From contig CAJXNF010000028.1 of the NCBI GenBank assembly GCA_913056375.1, positions 1-15,579 of the forward strand: a stretch of 15,579 bases of DNA, in the 5' to 3' direction. Shown one piece after another: positions 7,313 through 15,579 of the stretch (its first letter is position 1; each line of letters begins with the position of its first letter). The notes beneath the pieces are model-generated. The model saw only the letters and a list, made by a program, of their open reading frames with translations, had not been told where the DNA came from and searched no databases. Source of the stretch: an uncultured Pseudomonadota bacterium. Its GTDB lineage: Bacteria > SAR324 > NAC60-12. A program made the translations under genes and the position numbers.

Positions 7313-9235
7313 ATGACCTCCTCTTTTCTCAATCAGAAAGTCCGCATTCTCCCTGAATCGCTGATCAACAAGATTGCAGCAGGGGAAGTGGTCGAGCGGC
7401 CAGCTTCTGTGGTCAAGGAGTTGGTAGAAAATGCGTTGGACGCTGGGGCCACCCAGATTCAGGTGACCGTCAAGAATGGAGGCAAAGACCTGATTCAGGT
7501 GCTCGACAACGGCTGCGGGATGAATGAGACCGACGCCCGCTTTGCTGTAGAACGTCACGCCACCAGTAAGATTTATTCAGACGAAGACTTGTTCCGCATT
7601 GGCACACTTGGCTTTCGTGGAGAAGCTTTGGCTTCCATTGCTGCAGTCTCCCACTTCGAATTGCTGACCTGTCCTGATGATCAGGAGAGCGGGACACGTC
7701 TGCTGATGCAGGGGGGACAACTGGATGAAATCGGCAAGGTAGGATTTCCACAAGGAACACGCATCAAGATCGAGCGACTGTTCTTCAACACACCGGCTCG
7801 GCTTAAGTTTCTGAAGACAACCACCACGGAGTTACAGCACATTCAGCAGGGATTGACCAATCAGGCGCTGGCCTACCCGCAACGTCAGTTCAAACTTGTT
7901 CATAACCAACAACTTTTGCTCAACCTAGGACCAGCCAACAGCCTGGAAGAGCGTATCTTTCAACTTTTTGGTGAAGAGTTTCGAGATAGCCTGCAGGAAG
8001 TCTCACATCGAGAAAATTACCTAAATTACCAAGGCTGGCTCTCCATCCCAGAGAAAGTACGAACCAGCAAGCGTTGGCAATACCTGTTTGTCAATGACCG
8101 CTCTGTGCGATGCCCAGCAGTACAGCGGGCAATCTACCAGGGCTATGGCAACTTCCTAAGCAAATCACAGCATCCAGCATTTTTTCTTTCACTGCATCTT
8201 GATCCGGGTGAGTTGGACGTCAATGTCCATCCTGCAAAAACAGAGATTCGACTACGCAACAGCCAGGTTGTGCATACAATCCTCCAGGATCAGCTGAGCA
8301 GAAGCCTTAAGCAACAGACCAAGCTGCGCCTGTTTGGTCGGGAAGGAAAGACGATACCTCGACCAATACGGGATCCTCAGACAGAATTGCCACTAGTAGA
8401 TGAGCTACCACTGCAACAACAGGTTCAGGAACAATCCTCTGTGCAACGAGTTGCTAAGGAGCGACCAGCCCGAGCCAAGCACAATCCAACCCTTCCCACA
8501 CCTACCAAAAATACTGACTCCAAACCAGAAGCTTCTCCTGTTGCCACGACCACGACCTTATCATCAACTAAAGAAGAAGCCCCTACCAAAGCAGAAACTG
8601 TCGTTGATCCGGTTACCGTAGAGAACCTTCAGCTGTGGCCTACTCCGGAAACTCCAACTCGATGGCAACCACATGGACAAGTATTGAGTTGTTATCTACT
8701 GGCTACGGATGTAGATGGATTGGTACTTTTTCACAGCCAGCGTGTTCACGAGCGGTTACTGTATGAACGCTACCGGAGCGACTTCCTAGCTGAAAATATT
8801 GAAGTTTCTGAGCGGAGTACTCCGTTGCTGCTGCACCTGGCACCTCAGGAGGCAACACTGTTGGCAGGATTAGAAGCTTTGATGCGTCAAGGTGGGTTTG
8901 TCTGGGAACCTTTTGGAGGAAAGACCTTTGCCCTGCAACAGCAACCAAGACTACTGGCCTTGTCTCGGGCAGAAGCCTTTCTGCGAGAGATGCTTAATCG
9001 CAGCGCACTCTTTGGGAAGCGTAGTCGTCCAGACGCACTTCAGCAGGATCTCTGGAATGTCTTGGCCACACAAGCGGCTCTCTCAGAAACGCAACTGCTT
9101 ACTGCAAGCGATCAGCAGTTGTTACTGGCCCAGCTTGAACAGCTAGATCTCGACAACCGCTCCCTTGACGGATCTCCCCTCTGGTTTTCCTTACCCACTG
9201 CTGAACTGGAACGTAAATTTCGACAGCGCTTTTGA
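7313..9235 (+). CDS. mutL: DNA mismatch repair protein MutL with degenerate endonuclease motifs
   Basis: MutL couples mismatch recognition by MutS to strand incision and excision. The N-terminal half is a canonical GHKL ATPase: KELVENALDAG with catalytic Glu36 and Mg-binding Asn40, DNGCGM at 65-70, ATSKI at 83-87 and GFRGEAL at 100-106. The transducer domain with DVNVHPAKTEIRL follows. A variable Gln/Pro/Thr-rich linker spans about 345-445. The C-terminal dimerisation domain starts near WQPHGQVLSCYLLA. Where endonuclease-type MutL carries DQHAxxERxxYE, this protein has HSQRVHERLLYE (from residue 474), and no CPHGRP-like motif appears near the C-terminus. The 640-residue length is normal. The ATG at 7313 has no clear Shine-Dalgarno; its leader is pyrimidine-rich. 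The start is still fitting because the conserved VRILPE begins nine codons later. No mutS or mutH is in the window. Confidence 0.95.
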   Translation: MTSSFLNQKVRILPESLINKIAAGEVVERPASVVKELVENALDAGATQIQVTVKNGGKDLIQVLDNGCGMNETDARFAVERHATSKIYSDEDLFRIGTLGFRGEALASIAAVSHFELLTCPDDQESGTRLLMQGGQLDEIGKVGFPQGTRIKIERLFFNTPARLKFLKTTTTELQHIQQGLTNQALAYPQRQFKLVHNQQLLLNLGPANSLEERIFQLFGEEFRDSLQEVSHRENYLNYQGWLSIPEKVRTSKRWQYLFVNDRSVRCPAVQRAIYQGYGNFLSKSQHPAFFLSLHLDPGELDVNVHPAKTEIRLRNSQVVHTILQDQLSRSLKQQTKLRLFGREGKTIPRPIRDPQTELPLVDELPLQQQVQEQSSVQRVAKERPARAKHNPTLPTPTKNTDSKPEASPVATTTTLSSTKEEAPTKAETVVDPVTVENLQLWPTPETPTRWQPHGQVLSCYLLATDVDGLVLFHSQRVHERLLYERYRSDFLAENIEVSERSTPLLLHLAPQEATLLAGLEALMRQGGFVWEPFGGKTFALQQQPRLLALSRAEAFLREMLNRSALFGKRSRPDALQQDLWNVLATQAALSETQLLTASDQQLLLAQLEQLDLDNRSLDGSPLWFSLPTAELERKFRQRF

Positions 9236-9351
9236 GCAACACGCCAAAATTCCTGCTCTCCCTCACACAAGTCGTACCTCCCTTATAGCAGAAAAAGCCA
9301 CCAAGCGAGTCTTGATCAGCGGTCCCAGCAGTAGGTTTGATGACCTCTAGA

Positions 9352-10332
9352 CTATTTATCTTGGGTATTGAACCAAACTTCCAATAAAGATCGAGCGGCT
9401 CGAGTTGGTAGTTGCTTGCCTTGACGAATGGCCTTCTCAACTCTGGGAATATCAGCTTGGATCTGGGAATGCTTTCGAAAACTTTGGCGCAACTCTTCAT
9501 CAATCAGACTCCACATCCAGCGAACAGCCTGATGACTCCTGTGCTCTTCCCACTCTCCCGAGGTCTTCAGCATCTCTTGAAAGTCTTGCATCGTCTCCCA
9601 CAGCTCAACCAGCCCTGTTTGTTCCAGGGCACTGCACTGAAGCACCTTTGCCTGCCATGAAGCCCGAGTCGGCTTGAGCAAATGGAGAGCATTTCGATAC
9701 TCCCGCACAGCTCGTTGAGCCAAGGTCTTCTGATCACCATCAGCCTTGTTGATCACGATCAGGTCCGCCAACTCCAGAATTCCCTTCTTGATTCCCTGCA
9801 GCTCATCTCCAGCATTGGGTAGCATCAGCACCAGGAAGAGATCAGCCATTGAAGCAACCATGGTCTCCGACTGCCCAACTCCTACCGTCTCAACAATAAT
9901 CACGTCATAGCCCGCTGCTTCACAGAGCAACATCGTCTCCCGAGTTTTACGAGCTACTCCACCCAGCACTCCGGACGAGGGTGAAGGACGTACAAATGCC
10001 TGTGGGTGTGAGGACAATTGTTGCATCCGCGTCTTATCGCCCAGGATGCTTCCACCAGTGATTGGACTACTTGGATCCACAGCTAGTACAGCGACCCGAT
10101 GTCCTGCTTCGATCAGCCGCATTCCAAAGGCTTCAATGAAGGTGCTCTTACCCACACCTGGAACCCCAGTAATGCCAATTCGCAGGGACTTGCCGGTCTC
10201 CGGCAACAACTCCTCCAGCAGCGCCTGGCCCTGATCAAGTTTTTCTGGGTGTGTGCTCTCCAGTAGGGTGATCGCCTTGGCCATCGCACGACGATCACCA
10301 TTACGAATTGCAGAAAGGGAAGGGATCTTCAT
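9352..10332 (-). CDS. meaB: MeaB/ArgK-type GTPase, chaperone of methylmalonyl-CoA mutase
   Basis: MeaB is a G3E-family GTPase that gates cobalamin loading and protects or reactivates B12-dependent methylmalonyl-CoA mutase. The 326 residues match the family. Visible motifs are the P-loop GVPGVGKS (56-63), DPSSPITGGSILGDKTRM (from residue 86, including the Mg and switch I region), the segment SPSSGVLGGVARKTRE, VETVGVGQSE (switch II and Walker B, about 147-156) and NKADGD (195-200) for guanine recognition. A helical C-terminus follows. The older name ArgK reflects a disputed arginine-transport link. It is the last gene of the minus-strand cluster containing the mutase; 57 bp separate it from vapC. 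Its own Shine-Dalgarno is weak (GAG). It converges on mutL across about 116 bp in which I see no convincing terminator. Confidence 0.95.
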   Translation of the reverse strand: MKIPSLSAIRNGDRRAMAKAITLLESTHPEKLDQGQALLEELLPETGKSLRIGITGVPGVGKSTFIEAFGMRLIEAGHRVAVLAVDPSSPITGGSILGDKTRMQQLSSHPQAFVRPSPSSGVLGGVARKTRETMLLCEAAGYDVIIVETVGVGQSETMVASMADLFLVLMLPNAGDELQGIKKGILELADLIVINKADGDQKTLAQRAVREYRNALHLLKPTRASWQAKVLQCSALEQTGLVELWETMQDFQEMLKTSGEWEEHRSHQAVRWMWSLIDEELRQSFRKHSQIQADIPRVEKAIRQGKQLPTRAARSLLEVWFNTQDK

Positions 10333-10389
10333 GAACTCAGGATTTGTTCGAAGAAATAGATTTAGAGCGTTGAGTCAGGTGAGAAGCAG

Positions 10390-10779
10390 TTAGACAGTCC
10401 AATCGATCAGCATCAGATCCAAGTATTCAAAGTGTCTTAGGTTCTTGGTAACCAGTGTTGCCTGATTTGCAAAGGCATGAACAGCAATTAGTAAGTCAGT
10501 GTCAGCAATCGAATGTCCTTTTTTGTGTAGTTCAGCCCACCAAACCGCAGCTTGTTCCCAGTCAGAGTGGTTCAACTCTAACTTGATCCATGATTCGACC
10601 AAAGCCTCGTATTGTCGGAGGTTGCGAGTGGCCTGTTTGAGCAGCAGATAGCGTCGAATCTCGAAATCAACAACAGGGCTCAACAAAAATCCACCAGCCA
10701 CAGTATCAAATCGCTCTCGAACCGTTCCGTTCCCTCGTAGAAGATAATTGATAATGTTGGTATCAAGCAGAAAATTCAC
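10390..10779 (-). CDS. vapC: PIN-domain ribonuclease toxin, VapC-like
   Basis: This is a 129-residue PIN-domain protein, the usual VapC size. VapC toxins cleave specific RNAs, often tRNA or rRNA, and stop growth when the antitoxin is lost. The acidic active-site residues are in place: Asp6 in LLDTNIINYL, Glu40 in VVDFEIRRYL, Asp95 in IADTDLLIAVHA and the TKNLRHFE motif near the end (Asn113), where family members carry Asp or Asn. No truncation is visible, so the toxin should be active. Its ATG overlaps the stop of the upstream antitoxin gene by 4 bp, the typical coupling of such pairs. It lies between the mutase and its chaperone. The RNA target cannot be read from the sequence. Confidence 0.9.
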   Translation of the reverse strand: MNFLLDTNIINYLLRGNGTVRERFDTVAGGFLLSPVVDFEIRRYLLLKQATRNLRQYEALVESWIKLELNHSDWEQAAVWWAELHKKGHSIADTDLLIAVHAFANQATLVTKNLRHFEYLDLMLIDWTV

Positions 10780-10997
10780 TTCGAGTTCTCATCGGGATGC
10801 AAGCGGAAGGGATGATCTCTACGAAATTGAGGAAAATCCTCCCAAACTTGTTGCTCTTCTTCCGTTAGTTCCCAATCGAGGGGATGCAAGGGCTCAATAG
10901 TCACGCGGACTCTTGTTCCTATAGGCATAGTTTCAGGCAAGTGAACTTCCATCCGCCGAGTTGGTTCTACTTGTGCCTCTAAGATGATTGTTCCCAT
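10776..10997 (-). CDS. vapB: Antitoxin partner of the VapC-like toxin
   Basis: The 73-residue product lies immediately upstream of the PIN toxin and overlaps it by 4 bp (ATGA), so it is the likely antitoxin. The N-terminal half is predicted beta-rich and begins with short strands (IILEAQV, RMEVHL, RVRVTIEP), like AbrB-type or DUF104/AF2212-type antitoxins that dimerise and bind DNA. The C-terminal third is acidic and aromatic (DWELTEEEQQVWEDFPQF), suited to wrap around and block the toxin. No clear Shine-Dalgarno precedes its ATG. I cannot assign the antitoxin subfamily with confidence; the role rests on context more than on its own sequence. Confidence 0.8.
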   Translation of the reverse strand: MGTIILEAQVEPTRRMEVHLPETMPIGTRVRVTIEPLHPLDWELTEEEQQVWEDFPQFRRDHPFRLHPDENSK

Positions 10998-11001
10998 TAT
11001 T

Positions 11002-11023
11002 GAATCTCAAACATATCAGGTTC
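11002..11023. promoter_or_regulatory. Candidate operator upstream of the antitoxin gene
   Basis: GAATCT (11002-11007) and AGGTTC (11018-11023) form an imperfect inverted repeat (five of six positions) around a 10-bp AT-rich spacer. It ends five bases upstream of the antitoxin start. VapB-type antitoxins commonly repress their own promoter by binding such repeats. The repeat is short and could be chance. Confidence 0.25.
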
Positions 11024-11070
11024 AGTTTTGTTTACTTTGGCGAAACATCGTCTGTACCAGTCAGAGATTC

Positions 11071-13221
<2,151 letters not shown>

Positions 13222-13226
13222 GGCTG

Positions 13227-13233
13227 CTCCCTC
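13227..13233 (-). promoter_or_regulatory. Shine-Dalgarno that favours the internal mutase start
   Basis: On the minus strand GAGGGAG lies five bases before the ATG at 13221. The upstream in-frame ATG at 13266 has no comparable site at the right distance: a GGAGG is more than 20 bases away and can pair with a CCTCC just before that ATG. The internal start is therefore the better choice. Confidence 0.55.
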
Positions 13234-13307
13234 AGAAGCGTTGGCAGTCCTTGCTGCCAACTTCATTGAGACAGAGGAGGCACCTCGTAGTACCTCCGTT
13301 CAACAGA

Positions 13308-14300
13308 CTAACCTAGAATGGTTTCAATCCTGGATAGTTCTTCTTCGCTGAGCCGTGAGTTGCTGAGTGCACCCACAGCGTCTTCGATTTGTGAGACCTT
13401 GCTGGCACCAATCAGCGCCGAGGTCATCTGTGGCTGACGCAATACCCAGGCGATCGCCAGTTGAGCCATTGTCTGTCCACGTTCATCGGCCATCTTCTGT
13501 AGCTCACGTACCCGCGCAAGGCGCTTCTGAGTCACCTCATCACCCCAGTGGAAAGCGCTCTTCAGTTTGTCAGCACGGGTTCCACTCCAGTCTTCAGACA
13601 GGTACTTGTTGGTCAGAATTCCCTGGCAAAGAGGTGAGAACGCAATACAGCCGATCCCTTCATCCTTAAGTACATCAAGCAGGCCATCTTCGATCCAACG
13701 ATCAAACATGTTGTAGCGCGGCTGATGAATTAAACAGGGAGTTCCCAATTCTCTCAGGAGGCGTGAAGCTTCGCGTGTCTGCTCTGGGGAATAGGTTGAG
13801 ATACCAGCATAGAGCGCTCGTCCGCTACGAACGATGTAGTCCAGCGCTCCCATCGTCTCTTCCAAGGGGGTATTCGGGTCGGGCCGATGGCTGTAGAAAA
13901 TGTCTACATAGTCGAGTCCCATCCGTTTGAGGCTCTGGTCGCAGCTTGCCACCAGGTACTTGCGAGAGCCCCATTCTCCGTAGGGGCCAGGCCACATGTA
14001 GTAGCCAGCTTTACTGGAAATCACCAATTCATCGCGATAGGGCTTGAAGTCCTCGGCAAAGATCCGCCCGAAATTGGTTTCAGCCGAACCAGGAGGGGGA
14101 CCATAATTGTTGGCAAGATCAAAGTGCGTAATCCCGAGGTCAAAAGAACGTCGGAGCATCTCTCGCATATTTTCCAGAGGATCGACTCCACCAAAGTTGT
14201 ACCAAAGTCCTAGGGACACCTCAGGCAAGTGTAGTCCAGATTTCCCGCAGCGACGATAGTGAGCAGATTCGTAACGGTTATCAGCAGCATCGTAAGGCAT
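13308..14300 (-). CDS. gpr: Aldo-keto reductase, YghZ/Gpr (L-glyceraldehyde 3-phosphate reductase) type
   Basis: This NADPH-dependent aldo-keto reductase closely follows the E. coli YghZ (Gpr, AKR14) pattern. That enzyme reduces L-glyceraldehyde 3-phosphate and can detoxify methylglyoxal. The 330 residues match. Shared segments include YRRCGKSGLHLPEVSLGLWY, FDLGITHFDLANNYGPPPGSAE, KAGYYMWPGPYG, DQSLKRMGLDYVDIFYSHRPD and LIHQPRYNMFDRW. The catalytic tetrad is Asp61, Tyr66, Lys97 and His138, and the cofactor region SALIGASKVSQIEDAVGAL is near the end. GGAGGA three bases before the ATG supports the start. It is the first gene of the minus-strand cluster, with 86 bp before the preferred mutase start, so the two are probably co-transcribed. 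A metabolic link to the mutase is not evident from the sequence. The exact substrate in this organism is inferred from family only. Confidence 0.93.
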   Translation of the reverse strand: MPYDAADNRYESAHYRRCGKSGLHLPEVSLGLWYNFGGVDPLENMREMLRRSFDLGITHFDLANNYGPPPGSAETNFGRIFAEDFKPYRDELVISSKAGYYMWPGPYGEWGSRKYLVASCDQSLKRMGLDYVDIFYSHRPDPNTPLEETMGALDYIVRSGRALYAGISTYSPEQTREASRLLRELGTPCLIHQPRYNMFDRWIEDGLLDVLKDEGIGCIAFSPLCQGILTNKYLSEDWSGTRADKLKSAFHWGDEVTQKRLARVRELQKMADERGQTMAQLAIAWVLRQPQMTSALIGASKVSQIEDAVGALSNSRLSEEELSRIETILG

Positions 14301-14320
14301 GTGTCCTCCAAAGATGTGTA

Positions 14321-14389
14321 GTTGAGAATGCAGATTAGATTTCTTTCAATCTTCAACAATAGTCAGCAGAAGATCAAACCATTCTCAAC
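14321..14389. promoter_or_regulatory. Spaced inverted repeat upstream of the reductase operon, possible operator pair
   Basis: GTTGAGAATG (14321-14330) and CATTCTCAAC (14380-14389) are perfect reverse complements, 49 bp apart, located 20 to 90 bases upstream of the reductase ATG. A third related copy, ATTCTCACACCTG (14444-14456), repeats ATTCTCAACACCTG (14381-14394) with one base missing, 63 bp away. The arrangement suggests several binding sites for one regulator over the operon promoter. I found only weak -35/-10 matches here. Alternatively the arms form a long stem-loop in the leader. Confidence 0.4.
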
Positions 14390-14488
14390 ACCTGAGAAAG
14401 ATTGGTGAAAAAAGCCGCCAACCGAGGACACATTACCCTAAGTATTCTCACACCTGCAAAAAATGCTTGCCTTTGTGCTCGGCCTCCG

Positions 14489-14521
14489 AAAAAATTCAGT
14501 CTGTTTCTAATTTTTTAGACT
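14489..14521 (-). terminator. Weak candidate terminator after the Gln-rich broken ORF
   Basis: On the minus strand AGTCT and AGACT (plus 14517-14521 and 14498-14502) can pair, with an inner TCTAA/TTAGA alternative, followed by GAATTTTTT (T-run at plus 14489-14494). It begins about 10 bases past the stop of the amber-interrupted ORF. The stem is short, so strength is doubtful. Confidence 0.3.
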
Positions 14522-14529
14522 CCTTCTTC

Positions 14530-14847
14530 TTAAACAACAGCAATGCTTTTCTTACGCAAAGACATTCGATTCGGTATCTTAGCCGATTGTTGCTGTTGTT
14601 GTCGTTTGACCTGTTGTTGATACAGGCCCTCTTCGCAGCGGCCTAGCCGCACTCCTGGCCCCAGCGCCAATTTCTCCAAAAACTTTTTCAAATCAGATAG
14701 AAAGATGAACTCTCTACTCCATATACCGCTGTTCCAATCCAGGTGTTCGAGCCTTTCCCAGACTTCCCTGACTACTGCCGTCGTTGCCTCTGCTGCTTCC
14801 TGCTGTTGCTGCCCTGCCTATTGTTGCTGAACAACCTGTTCACGCAT
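14530..14847 (-). pseudogene. Gln-rich small ORF interrupted by an in-frame amber codon
   Basis: On the minus strand an ATG at 14847 opens nine codons (ending in three Gln) before TAG at 14820-14818. The same frame then stays open for 95 more codons to TAA at 14532-14530. Reading across the TAG gives a coherent protein of about 105 residues: a Gln/Glu/Ala coiled-coil-like start (AGQQQQEAAEATTAVVREVWERLEHL), a Trp- and Leu-containing middle (FIFLSDLKKFLEKLALGPGV), a second poly-Gln stretch and a basic tail ending SLRKKSIAVV. The TAG falls within a run of CAA and CAG codons and is one C-to-T change from CAG. TAG serves as the normal stop of infB, pnp and meaB, so reassignment is unlikely. No Shine-Dalgarno precedes the ATG. 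I do not recognise a family. It could also be a non-coding repeat-rich stretch or a sequencing error. Confidence 0.4.
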
Positions 14848-15059
14848 TTCTGATTCGTTTTCCGACCCTGATTATTCACTGAATTTTTTGCGAGCGCGTT
14901 TGCTCTAGAGCCTCCCAAAGGTTCCTCTTCAGAACGCTCCGCGCCCATAGTTTTCCTTGACCGAGAACCCTGCCCGCAAGGGAAAGTCTCTCGAAATTTA
15001 CTGATGCCCTGGGCCATCGTTTTGCCCTGCTTTGCCAACTTCTCTCCAGGAGAAAACCG
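14848..15059. other. Spacer upstream of the rhodanese gene with coding-like minus-strand fragments
   Basis: No intact gene is visible. On the minus strand two other frames look partly coding close to the amber-interrupted ORF: one reads VLKRNLWEALEQTRSQKIQ and stops at plus 14876-14878; another reads GAERSEEEPLGGSRANALAK and continues to 14772. They may be frameshifted pieces of the upstream end of the same decayed gene. On the plus strand a TTGACC at 14957 has no matching -10 element, so I could not place the rhodanese promoter. Confidence 0.3.
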
Positions 15060-15579
15060 ATGAAACTGCTTCTGTTGCTAGCCGGACTGCTCACTTTAAT
15101 GACTGGTTTGACCCATGCCAATGATTTGTCTGAGTGGAAACCACTACTCTCTGTCACCGAACTCCATGAGCTTCTTGAAGACGACCCCTTTGCTGCAACC
15201 GTTGTGGACATCCGAGCCTTGGATTCCAAAGATCCAGAAGCTTCTTACAACGCTGGGCACATCCCCGGCGCTGTGTCTTCTCCTTATGCAACTTGGCGTG
15301 GGCAGCCTGACAATCCAGGCAAGTTTGTTACCCAAGACAAACTGACTTGGCTGGTTCAGGCCATTGGTGCTGACATCGATACCCCAGTGGTGGTTGTTCA
15401 CCGTGGTGATTCCTACAGCGATTTCGGTGCAGCAGCCAGAGTCTACTGGTCTTTGAAGACTGCTGGACTAACCCAGTTGGCGATTTTGAATGGAGGCTTT
15501 CAGGCTTGGAAGCAAGCAGGGTTGCCTATTTCCACAGAGTTGGAGACTCCACTGCCAAGTGACTTTCCAGCCACAATCC
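15060..15579 (+). CDS. Secreted rhodanese-like sulfurtransferase, 3'-truncated by the window end
   Basis: The frame opens at ATG 15060, six bases after a good Shine-Dalgarno (AGGAGA, 15048-15053), and runs off the window after 173 codons. Residues 1-20 are a Sec signal peptide (Leu-rich core, likely cut after Thr-His-Ala), so the protein is periplasmic. A rhodanese domain follows at about 30-155: VVDIRAL, the GHIPGAV motif, TWRGQPDNPGKFV, and LNGGFQAWKQAGLP. In the active-site loop position, after VVVVH, the sequence is RGDSYSDFGAAARVYW with no Cys. This is the pattern of the non-catalytic N-terminal repeat of tandem-domain sulfurtransferases, where the catalytic Cys lies in a second repeat. 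That repeat would be beyond the window. It is divergent from the reductase operon. Confidence 0.88.
   Translation, partial: MKLLLLLAGLLTLMTGLTHANDLSEWKPLLSVTELHELLEDDPFAATVVDIRALDSKDPEASYNAGHIPGAVSSPYATWRGQPDNPGKFVTQDKLTWLVQAIGADIDTPVVVVHRGDSYSDFGAAARVYWSLKTAGLTQLAILNGGFQAWKQAGLPISTELETPLPSDFPATI

Noticed and set aside
9236..9351. Bidirectional terminator between mutL and meaB
   Set aside because: A GGTGGCTTTTTCT stretch is present on the minus strand, but I found no left arm that pairs with it.
14818..14820. TAG as pyrrolysine or a reassigned codon
   Set aside because: TAG is the ordinary terminator of infB, pnp and meaB in this window, and no PYLIS-like structure or pyl gene is visible.
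14533..14841. Repeated TTG/CTG triplets as a CRISPR array or microsatellite
   Set aside because: The copies are irregular in length and spacing with no conserved repeat unit. They read as Gln codons in the minus-strand frame, which explains them better. The 11-bp inverted match between 14533-14543 and 14590-14600 follows from the same repeats.
14772..15229. Minus-strand frames of 88 and 117 codons overlapping the rhodanese start
   Set aside because: The upstream half of the longer frame is antisense to the signal-peptide gene, and neither has a ribosome-binding site. Only their downstream ends look coding, and those are mentioned as possible fragments of the broken ORF.

Overview
The window comes from a Gram-negative bacterium with mixed, moderate base composition (neither strongly AT- nor GC-rich). 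Two proteins start with Sec-type signal peptides, which fits an envelope with a periplasm. The gene set is proteobacteria-like: the nusA-infB-type translation operon, an LPP20-family periplasmic protein, MutL, and a single-chain B12-dependent methylmalonyl-CoA mutase with MeaB. A deltaproteobacterial or SAR324-like source would fit, but no rRNA or other decisive marker is present, so this is a guess.

Left part, plus strand (1-6280): infB (5' end outside the window), rbfA, truB, rpsO and pnp in the conserved order of the nusA/infB operon. The first three are packed without gaps: rbfA starts on the base after the infB stop, and truB starts inside rbfA. A strong hairpin follows rpsO, and about 230 bp of leader precede pnp. 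Together these genes cover translation initiation, 30S maturation, tRNA pseudouridylation and RNA turnover. Next on the same strand come a secreted LPP20-family protein (6369-7217) and mutL (7313-9235). The MutL has an intact ATPase half, but the metal-binding endonuclease motifs of its C-terminal half are degenerate.

Right part, minus strand (9352-14300), read from right to left: an aldo-keto reductase of the YghZ/Gpr type, methylmalonyl-CoA mutase (mutA/scpA), a VapB-VapC-like toxin-antitoxin pair with a 4-bp overlap, and meaB, the GTPase chaperone of the mutase. The toxin-antitoxin pair sits exactly between two genes that are normally adjacent. mutL and meaB converge across about 116 bp.

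Right end: the roughly 760 bp between the reductase and a plus-strand secreted rhodanese (cut by the window end) are not empty. They hold a perfect 10-bp inverted repeat with a third related copy close to the reductase start, which is a candidate operator array. They also hold a minus-strand Gln-rich open frame of about 105 codons interrupted by one in-frame amber codon, with coding-like fragments in other frames upstream. This looks like a decaying small gene. I see no CRISPR array, insertion sequence, tRNA or rRNA. The most unusual points are the degenerate MutL endonuclease site, the toxin-antitoxin insertion in the mutase operon, and the amber-interrupted gene.
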